Shown piece after piece: positions 25,890 through 35,172 of a stretch of DNA of 64,000 bases (its first letter is position 1; each line of letters begins with the position of its first letter). The notes under the pieces are model-generated. The model did no database searches. It was not told where the DNA came from and was given only the letters and a program-made list of their open reading frames with translations. This DNA is from Gaiellasilicea sp963850995 (GTDB lineage: Bacteria > Actinomycetota > Thermoleophilia > Gaiellales > Gaiellaceae). Location: assembly GCA_963850995.1 (NCBI GenBank), contig CAWKNQ010000016.1:1-64000 (forward strand), read 5' to 3'. Position numbers and translations under genes: made by a program.

Positions 25890-26252
25890 ATGACGACGGC
25901 AACCGAGCACGAGCTGATCACCCAGGCGGCGCTCGACTACTTCGAGGGCTGGTTCGACGGCGACGTCGAGCGCATGGATCGCGCGCTGCACCCTGACCTC
26001 GTCAAGCGCTCCCCGGGCGAGGACCAGGCCACACCGCTCTGGATCACGACGAAGGAGCGGATGCTCGAGCTGACCGCCGCGGGCGCCGGGGCGAAGGACG
26101 GTGACGACCGGCGGCTCGAGGTTCGGGTCGAGGACGTCCATCTGGACATCGCGAGCGTCACCGTCCGCTCGGCCGTCTACCACGAGTACCTGCAGCTCGT
26201 GCGCACGCGCGAGGGCTGGAAGATCGCGAACGCGCTCTGGCGCTGGACGTGA
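25890..26252 (+). CDS. NTF2-like (SnoaL/lumazine-binding-like) protein, copy 1
   Basis: 120 aa, one NTF2-like fold: 'LDYFEGWFDGDVERMDRALH', 'SVTVRSAVYHEYLQLVRTRE' and the closing 'GWKIANALWRWT'. ATG 25890 after GGGAG is chosen; the in-frame ATG at 25860 lies within the operator. The TGA overlaps the GTG of the tetR gene. Very similar to the protein at 28951-29313 (roughly four of five residues by eye). May be an enzyme or binding protein for the same small molecule as the hydrolase. Confidence 0.85.
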   Translation: MTTATEHELITQAALDYFEGWFDGDVERMDRALHPDLVKRSPGEDQATPLWITTKERMLELTAAGAGAKDGDDRRLEVRVEDVHLDIASVTVRSAVYHEYLQLVRTREGWKIANALWRWT

Positions 26253-26827
26253 GCGAGCTCGCGCAGAAGTCGGCCGCGCGGTCGGCCGCGGAGGAGGCGC
26301 TGCTCAACGCGGCCGAGCGGCTGCTCGTCGAGCTCGGCCATGCTGGGATCACGACGCGCGGGATCGCCGAGGCCGCGGGTGTCAACCACGGCCTCGTCCA
26401 CTACTACTTCGGCTCGAACGAGAACCTGCTCGTACGCGCGCTCGAGCGCTTCACCGAGCGTCTGATCGCACGCCAGCGCGAGCTCTATGCGTCAGACGAG
26501 CCCTTCGTCGAGAAGTGGCGGACGGCGATGCGCTACCTCGTGAGCGAGGACGCCACCTACGAGAAGATCTGGCTCGAGCTCCAGGCGCTCGCCTGGAACG
26601 ATGCCGGCCTGCGCGCGCACCTCGCACGCGTCAACGGCGAGTGGCGCGCGGTGCTCACCGAGGCATTCGCAGAGCCGCACCGCGAGCTCGGGATCGAGAT
26701 GCCGCTCGAAGCGCTCGTCTCGCTCGTAATGGCCTTTAACCTGGGGATCATGGTCGAGCGCCTCGGCGGCGTCGAAACAGGTCACGCCGAGCTGCTCGAC
26801 TGGATCGACCGATGGCTGTCGAGCTGA
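26249..26827 (+). CDS. TetR family transcriptional regulator
   Basis: 192 aa. HTH 'GITTRGIAEAAGVNHGLVHY' with 'YFGSNENLLVRALERFTERL' immediately after, then a C-terminal TetR ligand domain. GTG start overlaps the previous stop. Encoded inside the operon between the NTF2-like gene and hydrolase copy 1; the hydrolase ATG lies 16 nt inside its end. It is the obvious candidate to bind the tandem operator at 25841-25866. Confidence 0.9.
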   Translation: MSELAQKSAARSAAEEALLNAAERLLVELGHAGITTRGIAEAAGVNHGLVHYYFGSNENLLVRALERFTERLIARQRELYASDEPFVEKWRTAMRYLVSEDATYEKIWLELQALAWNDAGLRAHLARVNGEWRAVLTEAFAEPHRELGIEMPLEALVSLVMAFNLGIMVERLGGVETGHAELLDWIDRWLSS

Positions 26828-28931
26828 CCGCGCCGGCGCGCGAGCAGTCGCGCGCCTGCTACCCGGACGAAGAGGGGTACGTCGAGCGCAACGGGGTGCG
26901 GATCTTCTACGAGGTCTACGGCGAAGGCGAGCGCACGATTCTGCTGCTGCCGACCTGGTCGATCGTCCACTCGCGCCACTGGAAGATGCAGATCCCGTAC
27001 CTCGCCCGCCACGTCCGCGTGGTCACGTTCGACGGGCGCGGCAACGGCCGCTCCGACCGGCCCCACGGCGTCCAGGCCTATCTCGAGCGCGAGTTCGCGG
27101 CCGACGCGCTCGCCGTGATGGACGCGACGGGCACGGAGCGGGCGACGCTCGCCGGTGTCTCGTGCGCCGCACTCTGGGCGACGCTCCTCGCGGCCGACCA
27201 TCCCGAGCGGGTCGACGGGATCGTCTACATCGCGCCTGCCGTCGGCCTCGCGCCCGGGCATCCGGAGCGGCAGGTCTACGCGTTCGACGAGGAGCACGAC
27301 ACCGACGAGGGCTGGGCGAAGTACAACAGCCACTTCTGGTCGCGCGACTACCGCACCTTCCTCGAGTACTTCTTCGAGCAGTGCTTCAACGAGCCGCACT
27401 CGACGAAGCACATCGAGGATGCCGTCGGCTGGGGGCTCGAGACCGACCCCGAGACGCTCGCCGACACGACTCGCGCGATCTCCCTCTGCGGCCTCGAGAG
27501 CTTCCGCGACACCTGCGCGCGCGTCCGCTGCCCGGTGCTCGTCGTCCACGGCGACGCCGACCTCATCCGCCCGCACGCTCAGGGCGCCGCACTGGCGGAG
27601 GCGACCGGAGGGACATTGGTGACGCTCGAGGGGGCCGGTCACCTGCCGCAGGCCCGTGATCCGGTGAAGGTGAATTTGTTGTTGCGTGAGTTTGTGAAGC
27701 CGGCGTCGCCGGTGCGGAGTTGGGTGCGTGGGAGGTCGCGGCGTCGGCGGGCGTTGTATGTGTCGTCGCCGATTGGGCTTGGGCATGCGCAGCGTGATGC
27801 GGCGATCGCGGAGGAGTTGCGGAAGCTGCATCCGGATTTGGAGATCGATTGGCTTGCGCAGCATCCGGTCACGGCGGTGTTGGAGGCGCGCGGTGAGCGG
27901 ATCCATCCTGCGAGCGCGTTGCTGGCGAACGAGTCGCATCATGTCGAGAGCGAGTCGGCCGAGCACGATCTGCACTGTTTCCAGGCGATCCGGCGGATGG
28001 ACGAGATCCTGCTCGCGAACTTCATGGTCTTCCACGACCTCGTCCGCGAGGAGGACTACGACCTCTGGATCGGGGACGAGGCCTGGGAGCTCGACTACTA
28101 CCTGCACGAAAACCCGGAGCAGAAGCGGGCCGCCTATGTCTGGCTGACCGACTTCGTCGGCTGGCTGCCGATGGAGGACGGCGGAAGCGGCGAGGCGTTC
28201 CTGACCGCCGACTACAACGCGGAGATGATCGAGCACATCGCCCGCTTCCCGCGCCTGCGCGACCGCGCCGTCTTCGTCGGCAACCCCGACGACATCGTCC
28301 CCGACGCGTTCGGGCCCGAGCTGCCGCTGATCCGCGACTGGACCGAGCAGCACTACGACTTCGCCGGCTACGTCACCGGCTTCGACCCGCACACGCTCGG
28401 CGACCGCGCCACAGCTCGGCTACCAGGACGACGAAAAGGTCTGCATCGTCACCGTCGGCGGCTCCGGCGTCGGCGCCCACCTCCTCCGCCGCGTCATCGA
28501 CGCATTCCCCGAAGCGAAGGAACGCGTGCCCGACCTGCAGGATGATCGTCGTCGCCGGCCCCCGCATCGACCCCGAGAGCCTCCCCCAACACGACGGGCT
28601 CGAAGTACGCGCCTACGTGCACGACCTCTACCGCCACCTCGCCGCCTGCGACCTCGCCGTCGTCCAAGGCGGCCTCACAACCTCAATGGAACTGACCGCA
28701 AACCAACGCCCCTTCCTCTACTTCCCATTCCGCCACCACTTCGAGCAGAACTTCCACGTCCGCCACCGCCTCGACCGCTACGGCGCCGGCCGCTGCATGG
28801 ACTACGAAACCGACGGCCCCACCGAAATCGCCACCGCAATCGCCGAAGAAATCGGCCGCAACACCAACTACCAACCCGTCGAAACCGACGGCGCCGCACG
28901 CGCCGCCACACTCATCGCCGAACTGCTCTAG
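26812..28931 (+). pseudogene. Alpha/beta hydrolase fused to GT-B glycosyltransferase, copy 1, two frame changes
   Basis: Residues 1-290 are an alpha/beta hydrolase: 'VVTFDGRGNGRSDRP', nucleophile 'AGVSCAALW' (Ser117), 'VVHGDADLIRP', 'EGAGHLPQARDPVKVN'. It continues in frame into a GT1/GT28-like glycosyltransferase: 'ALYVSSPIGLGHAQRDAAIA' and, near the end, a PSPG-like 'GGLTTSMELTANQRPFLYFP'. The homologous frame moves by one base near 28406 and again near 28540; between them 'VCIVTVGGSGVGAHLLRRVI' is clearly coding. About 705 aa if restored. Nearly identical to copy 2 from 27715 to the stop. Confidence 0.8.
27715..28929 (+). repeat. 1215-bp near-identical repeat, copy 1 (glycosyltransferase half)
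   Basis: Matches 30222-31436 without gaps (offset 2507). By eye I found two differences: C/T at 28038 (silent) and C/G at 28730 (Phe to Leu). Upstream the two genes are only diverged paralogues, so identity starts abruptly inside the coding sequence. Confidence 0.9.
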
Positions 28932-28950
28932 CAACCAAGAGGGGAGTCCT

Positions 28951-29313
28951 ATGGCCACAGCGACGCAGCAGGAGCTGATCACGCAAACGGCTCTCGACTA
29001 CTTCGAGGGTTGGTTCGACGGCGACGTCGCGCGGATGGATCGCGCGCTGCACCCGGACCTCGTCAAGCGCTGGGCCGGCGACGACCAGGCCGCCTCGCTG
29101 GGAGTCACGACGAAGGCACGGATGCTCGAGCTGACCGCAGCGGGGGCGGGCGAGAAGGACGGCGCCGAGCGGCGGCTCGAGGTCGAGGTCGAGGACGTGT
29201 ACGAGGACATCGCAAGCGTCACCGTCCGCTCGGCGGTCTACCACGAGTACGTCCACCTCGTGCGCACGCGCGACGGCTGGAAGATCGCGAACGCGCTGTG
29301 GCGGTACACGTGA
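28951..29313 (+). CDS. NTF2-like (SnoaL/lumazine-binding-like) protein, copy 2
   Basis: 120 aa; 'LDYFEGWFDGDVARMDRALH' and 'GWKIANALWRYT' match copy 1. ATG 28951 follows AGAGGGGAG, 19 nt after the stop of glycosyltransferase copy 1, so the operon runs on. The TGA overlaps the GTG of hydrolase copy 2. No second tetR is present in this repeat unit. Confidence 0.85.
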   Translation: MATATQQELITQTALDYFEGWFDGDVARMDRALHPDLVKRWAGDDQAASLGVTTKARMLELTAAGAGEKDGAERRLEVEVEDVYEDIASVTVRSAVYHEYVHLVRTRDGWKIANALWRYT

Positions 29314-31438
29314 GCGGAGTCGTGCAAACGACGTCTGCGGGCACACCCGAGCAGACGCGAGCGCGCTACCCGGACGAGTCAGGCTACGTGGAGCGCGACG
29401 GCGTCAAGCTCTACTGGGAGGTTTATGGCTCCGGGGAGCAGACCGTGCTCCTGATGCCGACGTGGTCGATCATCCACTCGCGCCACTGGAAGATGCAGAT
29501 TCCGTACCTCGCGCGACACGTCCGGGTGGTCACGTTCGACGGGCGCGGCAACGGGCGGTCCGACCGGCCGTCCCAGCCGGACGCCTATCGCGAGGAGGAG
29601 TTCGTCGCCGACACGGTCGCCGTGATGGACGCGACCGCCACCGAACGGGCCGTGGTGGTGTCGCTCTCACGCGGCGCCGAGCGGTCGCTGCTGCTCGCCG
29701 CGGGCCAGCCGGAGCGGGTCGAGAAGCTCGTCTTCATCGCGCCGGCTCTGCCGCTGCCACCCGTCGTGTCCCGCGCGCGTGCGGCGCACGACTTCGACGA
29801 GCCGCAGGACGAGTACGTCGACTGGGGGAAGTGGAACCGCCACTACTGGCTCGAGCACTACGAAGACTTCCTCGAGTTCTTCTTCTCCAAATGCTTGACC
29901 GAGCCGCACTCGACGAAGCCGCGCGAGGACGCCTTCGGCTGGGGCCTCGACACGGACGCCGAGACGCTGATCGCGACCCAGCTCGCGCCGCGCCTGCAGG
30001 ACGAGGAGAGCGTCAAGGTGCTCCTGAGCCGCGTCCGTTGCCCGGTGCTCGTCATCCACGGAAGCGAGGACGCGGTACGCCCCTGCGCCTCGGGTGCGCG
30101 CCTCGCCAAGCTGGCGGACGGTGAGCTCGTCGTGCTCGAGGGGTCCGGCCATTTCCCGCACGTGCGCGACCCGGTGAAGGTAAATCTGATCCTCCGCGAT
30201 GCGGTCGCGCCTCCGCGGCCTCGGAGTTGGGTGCGTGGGAGGTCGCGGCGTCGGCGGGCGTTGTATGTGTCGTCGCCGATTGGGCTTGGGCATGCGCAGC
30301 GTGATGCGGCGATCGCGGAGGAGTTGCGGAAGCTGCATCCGGATTTGGAGATCGATTGGCTTGCGCAGCATCCGGTCACGGCGGTGTTGGAGGCGCGCGG
30401 TGAGCGGATCCATCCTGCGAGCGCGTTGCTGGCGAACGAGTCGCATCATGTCGAGAGCGAGTCGGCCGAGCACGATCTGCACTGTTTCCAGGCGATCCGG
30501 CGGATGGACGAGATCCTGCTCGCGAACTTCATGGTCTTCCACGATCTCGTCCGCGAGGAGGACTACGACCTCTGGATCGGGGACGAGGCCTGGGAGCTCG
30601 ACTACTACCTGCACGAAAACCCGGAGCAGAAGCGGGCCGCCTATGTCTGGCTGACCGACTTCGTCGGCTGGCTGCCGATGGAGGACGGCGGAAGCGGCGA
30701 GGCGTTCCTGACCGCCGACTACAACGCGGAGATGATCGAGCACATCGCCCGCTTCCCGCGCCTGCGCGACCGCGCCGTCTTCGTCGGCAACCCCGACGAC
30801 ATCGTCCCCGACGCGTTCGGGCCCGAGCTGCCGCTGATCCGCGACTGGACCGAGCAGCACTACGACTTCGCCGGCTACGTCACCGGCTTCGACCCGCACA
30901 CGCTCGGCGACCGCGCCACAGCTCGGCTACCAGGACGACGAAAAGGTCTGCATCGTCACCGTCGGCGGCTCCGGCGTCGGCGCCCACCTCCTCCGCCGCG
31001 TCATCGACGCATTCCCCGAAGCGAAGGAACGCGTGCCCGACCTGCAGGATGATCGTCGTCGCCGGCCCCCGCATCGACCCCGAGAGCCTCCCCCAACACG
31101 ACGGGCTCGAAGTACGCGCCTACGTGCACGACCTCTACCGCCACCTCGCCGCCTGCGACCTCGCCGTCGTCCAAGGCGGCCTCACAACCTCAATGGAACT
31201 GACCGCAAACCAACGCCCCTTCCTCTACTTCCCATTGCGCCACCACTTCGAGCAGAACTTCCACGTCCGCCACCGCCTCGACCGCTACGGCGCCGGCCGC
31301 TGCATGGACTACGAAACCGACGGCCCCACCGAAATCGCCACCGCAATCGCCGAAGAAATCGGCCGCAACACCAACTACCAACCCGTCGAAACCGACGGCG
31401 CCGCACGCGCCGCCACACTCATCGCCGAACTGCTCTGA
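29310..31438 (+). pseudogene. Alpha/beta hydrolase fused to GT-B glycosyltransferase, copy 2, two frame changes
   Basis: GTG at 29310 overlaps the preceding stop. The hydrolase half keeps 'VVTFDGRGNGRSDRP' and 'VIHGSEDAVRPC', but the nucleophile elbow is 'VVSLSRGAERS', different from copy 1. From 30222 the sequence is the same 1215-bp glycosyltransferase block, including the same two one-base frame changes (near 30913 and 31047). About 708 aa if restored. Ends with TGA while copy 1 ends with TAG. The fusion suggests ester/lactone hydrolysis coupled to glycosylation of one product, but this is inference. Confidence 0.8.
30222..31436 (+). repeat. 1215-bp near-identical repeat, copy 2
   Basis: Partner of 27715-28929. 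Codon-usage evidence suggests this copy is the recipient (see findings). Confidence 0.9.
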
Positions 31439-31455
31439 CAGATCCGAGCCCGGCG

Positions 31456-33446
31456 CTAGAAGCGCCTCGCGACACGCAGCAGGTACTCCTCGCGATTGAG
31501 CGGATTCTCGTCTGTCCGCGGCCGCGTCGGAGTCGCGCCGGTGACGGCCCGGTAGCTGTCGAACTCGCACTCCAGCACGCCTTCGCCCCGCGTCAGCGCC
31601 GGCAGCTCGAGCCTCAGCTTGTGCACGTGGGCGGCCGGGATCTCGCCCTCGATCGTGCACGACGAGCCTCGGATCGACGGAGTCTGCGGGAGGGCACGCA
31701 GCCGCGCCAGTGCCGGCAAGAGCGGGCCGAGCACGTCCGCCGGGGCCTCGAGCAGGAAGCGGTGAATCGGCTCGTACACCTGCGTGCCGGCCTCCTGCAA
31801 GCGCGCTCATGACGACGAGCGGCGTCAGGCCGCGGAAGTCGGCGCCGGTGGTCGACATCTCCTTCGCGAAGCCCTGGTGGGCGTGACTCTGCCGCGGGAG
31901 GTAGCCCGCGTGCGTCATCGTCACCGATGCAGTCGGCCACGCGCCAGCCGTAGATGCCTTGCTGCAGCGTCTCGCGAACGGTGTCCTCGACCGCCCGGAA
32001 GAACGCGGGCGGCATCGACCCCAGCTCCACCTCGAGCCGAAAGTCCACGCCCGAGCCGGCAGCGCCCGGTTCGACGCGCAGCCCGACCGTGGCCAGGAAC
32101 GGGTTGGGCTCCTTGCGGAGGAACTCGACGGCAGCACCGGTGCCGACCGGTCGCTCGATGCAGATCGTCGTCGTCTCGCGGAAGCCGACCTCGAGGCCGA
32201 AGTCGTTCGCCAGCGTCGCCTCGATCACTTCCTTCTGCACCTCGCCGTAGAGCGAGACGGAGATCTCCCGGCGCGTGTCGTCCTGGCGGACGCCGATCAG
32301 CGGGTCCTGCTCTGCGAGCTGACCGAGCGCGACACGCAGCGCACCGTTGTCGTCCGGGCTCCTGGGCACGACGACGGTCTCCAGCGTCGGTGGGGCGAAA
32401 TGGTGCTCGGCGCTCGAGCGCGGCCTGCCGATCGCGTCGCCGATCTGGATCTCGTTCAGACCCCAGAGCTTTCCGATCTCTCCCGCGGAAACCGAGCCGC
32501 GACGAGCGCTGGCGCCGTTGTCGAAGACGTCGATCGCGGTCACCTTGCGCTCGCCGTCCTCGCCGAACCGGAGCCGGTCACGCGTGCGCACCGTGCCCGA
32601 GAACATGCGGACGTACGCGATCTTCTCGCCCACCGGGCCCCGTTCGACCTTGAAGACGCTCCCCGACACGGAGCCCTCCGCGTCCCCGACGCGCGCTGGG
32701 AGCAGCTCCGCGAGGCCGCTCGTCAAGGACTCCACGCCCGCGCCCGTGATCGCCGAGCCGAAGAACACCGGCTGCACGAGCGCGCGCTTCGTCTGAGCAG
32801 CGAGCGCCGCGCGAAGCCGGCGATACGGAACGCTCGCCTCGTCGTCGACGAGCGCGGCCAGGAGCGCATCGTCGTGCTCGCTGAGCACGGAGGCGAGAGT
32901 CGCGGTGAAGTCGGCGTCGCGCGCGCCAGAAGGCGTGAACCCGGCCGCGCGGGTGCCGAGATCGCGCGTGACTCCCATCGGGACGATCGCGGGCGTCAGC
33001 TTCTCGGCGATGGCGCGCAGCACGAGCTCTTCCTGCGCGCCGCGGCGGTCGATCTTGTTCACGAACACCAGCGTGGGCACGCCGAGACGCTGCAGCGCGC
33101 GCATCAACACGCGGGTCTGCGACTGGACGCCCTCGACGGCGGAGAGCACCAGCACGGCGCCGTCGAGCACGGTCAACACCCGCTCGACCTCGGCGATGAA
33201 GTCCGGGTGGCCGGGCGTGTCGATCAGGTTGACCGTGACGTCGTCGATCGCAAACGAGACGACCGCCGACTTGATCGTGATGCCGCGCTGCCGTTCCAGC
33301 GCGAGGGAGTCGGTCTGCGTCGTTCCGGCGTCGACGCTGCCGATCTCGTCGATCACACCGGCCACGTACAGCAGCCGCTCGGTGAGAGTTGTCTTACCGG
33401 CGTCTACATGCGCCAAGATCCCCAAGTTCAACGTTTTGCGAAGCAC
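31456..33446 (-). pseudogene. Ribosomal protection protein, Tet(M)/OtrA-like, two frame changes
   Basis: EF-G-like GTPase of about 650 aa. G1 'GILAHVDAGKTTLTERLLY', G2/switch 'QRGITIKSAVVSF', G3 'LIDTPGHPDFIAEVERV', G4 'VFVNKIDRRGA'. The C-terminal 'GWRVADC' domain IV and 'TTGADFRGLTPLVVMSAL' parallel Tet(M). The frame changes near 31922 and 31800; each is explained by one extra base, and the C-terminus '..NPLNREEYLLRVARRF' ends at 31456. Such proteins release tetracycline from the ribosome; distant members may serve other ribosome-targeting compounds. GTG start at 33446 behind a structured leader. Confidence 0.82.
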
Positions 33447-33578
33447 GCGTCATACCCTCCGAATAGGTCACAAAAGCCCTCTCGATGGTCATGACAGGTG
33501 CGCGCATCTCAGCTCCTTGGGGATTACGGCTGCGCTCCAAGTAAAGCAAACGGAGGAAGGGCCACAGCGTCTCTGTGG
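33447..33578 (-). promoter_or_regulatory. Attenuator-like leader of the ribosomal protection gene
   Basis: Minus strand. A 13-codon ORF, VALPPFALLGAQP with stop TAA, spans 33524-33565. A hairpin pairs CTTGGAG (33535-33541) with CCCCAAG (33516-33522); its 3' arm overlaps the Shine-Dalgarno AAGGAG (33513-33518). A second small ORF (ATG 33507 to 33394) follows and overlaps the GTG of the main gene. A ribosome stalled at the end of the first ORF would cover the 5' arm and free the Shine-Dalgarno, as in known drug-resistance leaders. A further hairpin CCACAG-CGTCT-CTGTGG lies at 33562-33578. Confidence 0.5.
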
Positions 33579-33590
33579 TATCAACGCCGC

Positions 33591-34384
33591 GTGCTTCCCG
33601 GTGTGATCGATTCGGTCCTCCGCCGCCCGGGCGACACGGACGCGGCGGTCTTCGCGCTCGCGCGACGCCTCGGTTTCGCGGGAGTCGAGGTCGCGCTCGG
33701 CCGCGACGACGTCGTGGCGACGCACGCGGCCGGCTCGCGTCGCTCCGGCAGGCCCGGGACGACGCGGCGCTCAGCCTCCCCTCGCTGATCCTGTCGCACC
33801 ATTCGTCCGACGGCGGCCTGGCCGACGCCGACGGGGCGACCCGCGCCACGCGCGGCCGACGACGTCCGCGCGGCGATCGAGCTCGCAGCCGAGCTCGACG
33901 CCGACATCGTGCTCGTCCCCTTCTTCCTCCGCGGCGAGCTCGACGGCGAGGCCGGGCTCGACCGCTGCGCCGAGTCGTTCCGGCCGCTGTGCGCCGAGGC
34001 CGCCTCCGCCGGCGTGACGCTGTGCTACGAGGGCACGCTGCCGGCACGCGAGATCCTCCGGCTGGCGGAGCGCGTCGGCTCGAGCGCTTTCGGTTGCTAC
34101 TTCGACCTCGCCAACCCACTCGCTGCCGGCCTCGATCCGCCGACGGAGCTGCGCGAGCTGGGCGAGATCGTCCGGCGCGTGCACTTCAAGGAGTCGCGGA
34201 CGCTTCGGGGAGACACGAGGCCGGGGCTCGGCCGCGTCGACTACGCGGAGTGCGCGCTCGCTCTCGCGGAGATCGGCTACGACGGGTGGCTCGTGCTCGA
34301 GACGCCCGCCGCGCCACCGGCGCTGGTCGCGCGCGACCTGAGCTACGCGCGCACGCACTTCCCCGCCCTCGAGCAGGCGGCTGA
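33591..34384 (+). pseudogene. Sugar phosphate isomerase/epimerase (TIM barrel), frame-disrupted
   Basis: Starts near GTG 33591 ('VLPGVIDSVLRRPGDTDAAV'), continues in a second frame ('ASLRQARDDAALSLPSLIL') and in a third from about 33850 ('ADDVRAAIELAAELDADIVL', 'VHFKESRTLRGDTRPGLGRV', 'GYDGWLVLETP'). The AP-endonuclease-2/xylose isomerase-like fold is clear. Frame changes near 33720 and 33850, and perhaps near the end. Divergent from the resistance gene and followed by a similar gene; probably part of the sugar catabolic locus. Confidence 0.65.
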
Positions 34385-34385
34385 C

Positions 34386-35172
34386 GTGGCCGCGTCTTCG
34401 GCGCGTTCACGTACGACCTCGACACCGGCTGGCCCGGCCTCGCCGCGCGGTGCCGCGAGCTCGGCCTGGAGACGGTGCAGCTCGCGCGCGACCGGCTCGA
34501 CGAGTGCCTCGCGAGCCCGGACCTCGCCGCGGAGGTCGACGTCTCCTCCGTCGGCGCGTACAGGAACCTGATCGCGCCCGACGAGAGGGAGCGCCGCGAG
34601 AACATCGACTACGTCGCGCGCTGCCTCGAGCTCGCGCCGCGGATCGGCGCCTGGGCGGTGTCGACGCATGCGGGACGCTCCATCCGACCGAGGAGTGGGG
34701 CGACGTGCCCGAGAACGCGGGCTCCGAGGCGTGGGCGACGCTGCTCGACAGCGTCGAGCAGCTGCTGCCCGCGGCCGAGAGCGCCGGCACCGTGCTCGCG
34801 CTCGAGGGAAGCGTCAAGAGCGTGCTCCGGACGGTCGCGCGCACAATCGAGCTGCTCGACCGCTTTCCGTCGCCGCACCTGCAGCTCGTCTGCGACCCCT
34901 ACAACTACGTCTCCCAGGCGTTGCTGCCGGCGCGGGTGCGCGTCGCGCGCGAGCTCCTCGACCGCTTCGAGCCCGCGTTCGTCGTGGCGCACGTCAAGGA
35001 CGTCGGCCCGGAGGGTGCCGAAGTGTCGACGCCGGAGGTCGGCACCGGCGTGTTCGTGCAACGGCCGTACTTCGAGTTCCTGCGGACGCGCCGGCCGGAC
35101 CTGCCGCTGATCCTCGAGCACCTCGACGAGAGCCGGATCCCCGCGGCGATGGACCTCGTCAGGCGAGCGTGA
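34386..35172 (+). pseudogene. Sugar phosphate isomerase/epimerase (TIM barrel), frame-disrupted
   Basis: Homology begins 'VFGAFTYDLDTGWPGLAARC' right after a GTG at 34386 that is out of frame by one base. The second frame change is near 34672, joining 'GAWAVSTHAG' to 'TLHPTEEWGDVPENAGSEAW'. The C-terminal half is intact: 'LVCDPYNYVSQALLPARVRV', 'FVVAHVKDVGPEG', 'LPLILEHLDES'. Divalent-metal sugar isomerase fold. Its end overlaps the convergent Gfo/Idh gene by 14 bp. Confidence 0.7.

Noticed and set aside
26782..28392. 536-codon minus-strand open frame under hydrolase-glycosyltransferase copy 1
   Set aside because: No motif on the minus strand; the plus strand has clear catalytic motifs, and the same shadow appears under copy 2.
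27715..31436. Composite transposon explanation for the 1215-bp repeat
   Set aside because: No transposase, no terminal inverted repeats or target duplications at the ends, and the repeat starts mid-gene and ends at the stop codon; gene conversion fits better.
31959..33494. 511-codon plus-strand frame opposite the Tet(M)-like gene
   Set aside because: Antisense shadow; the minus strand carries the full set of GTPase motifs.
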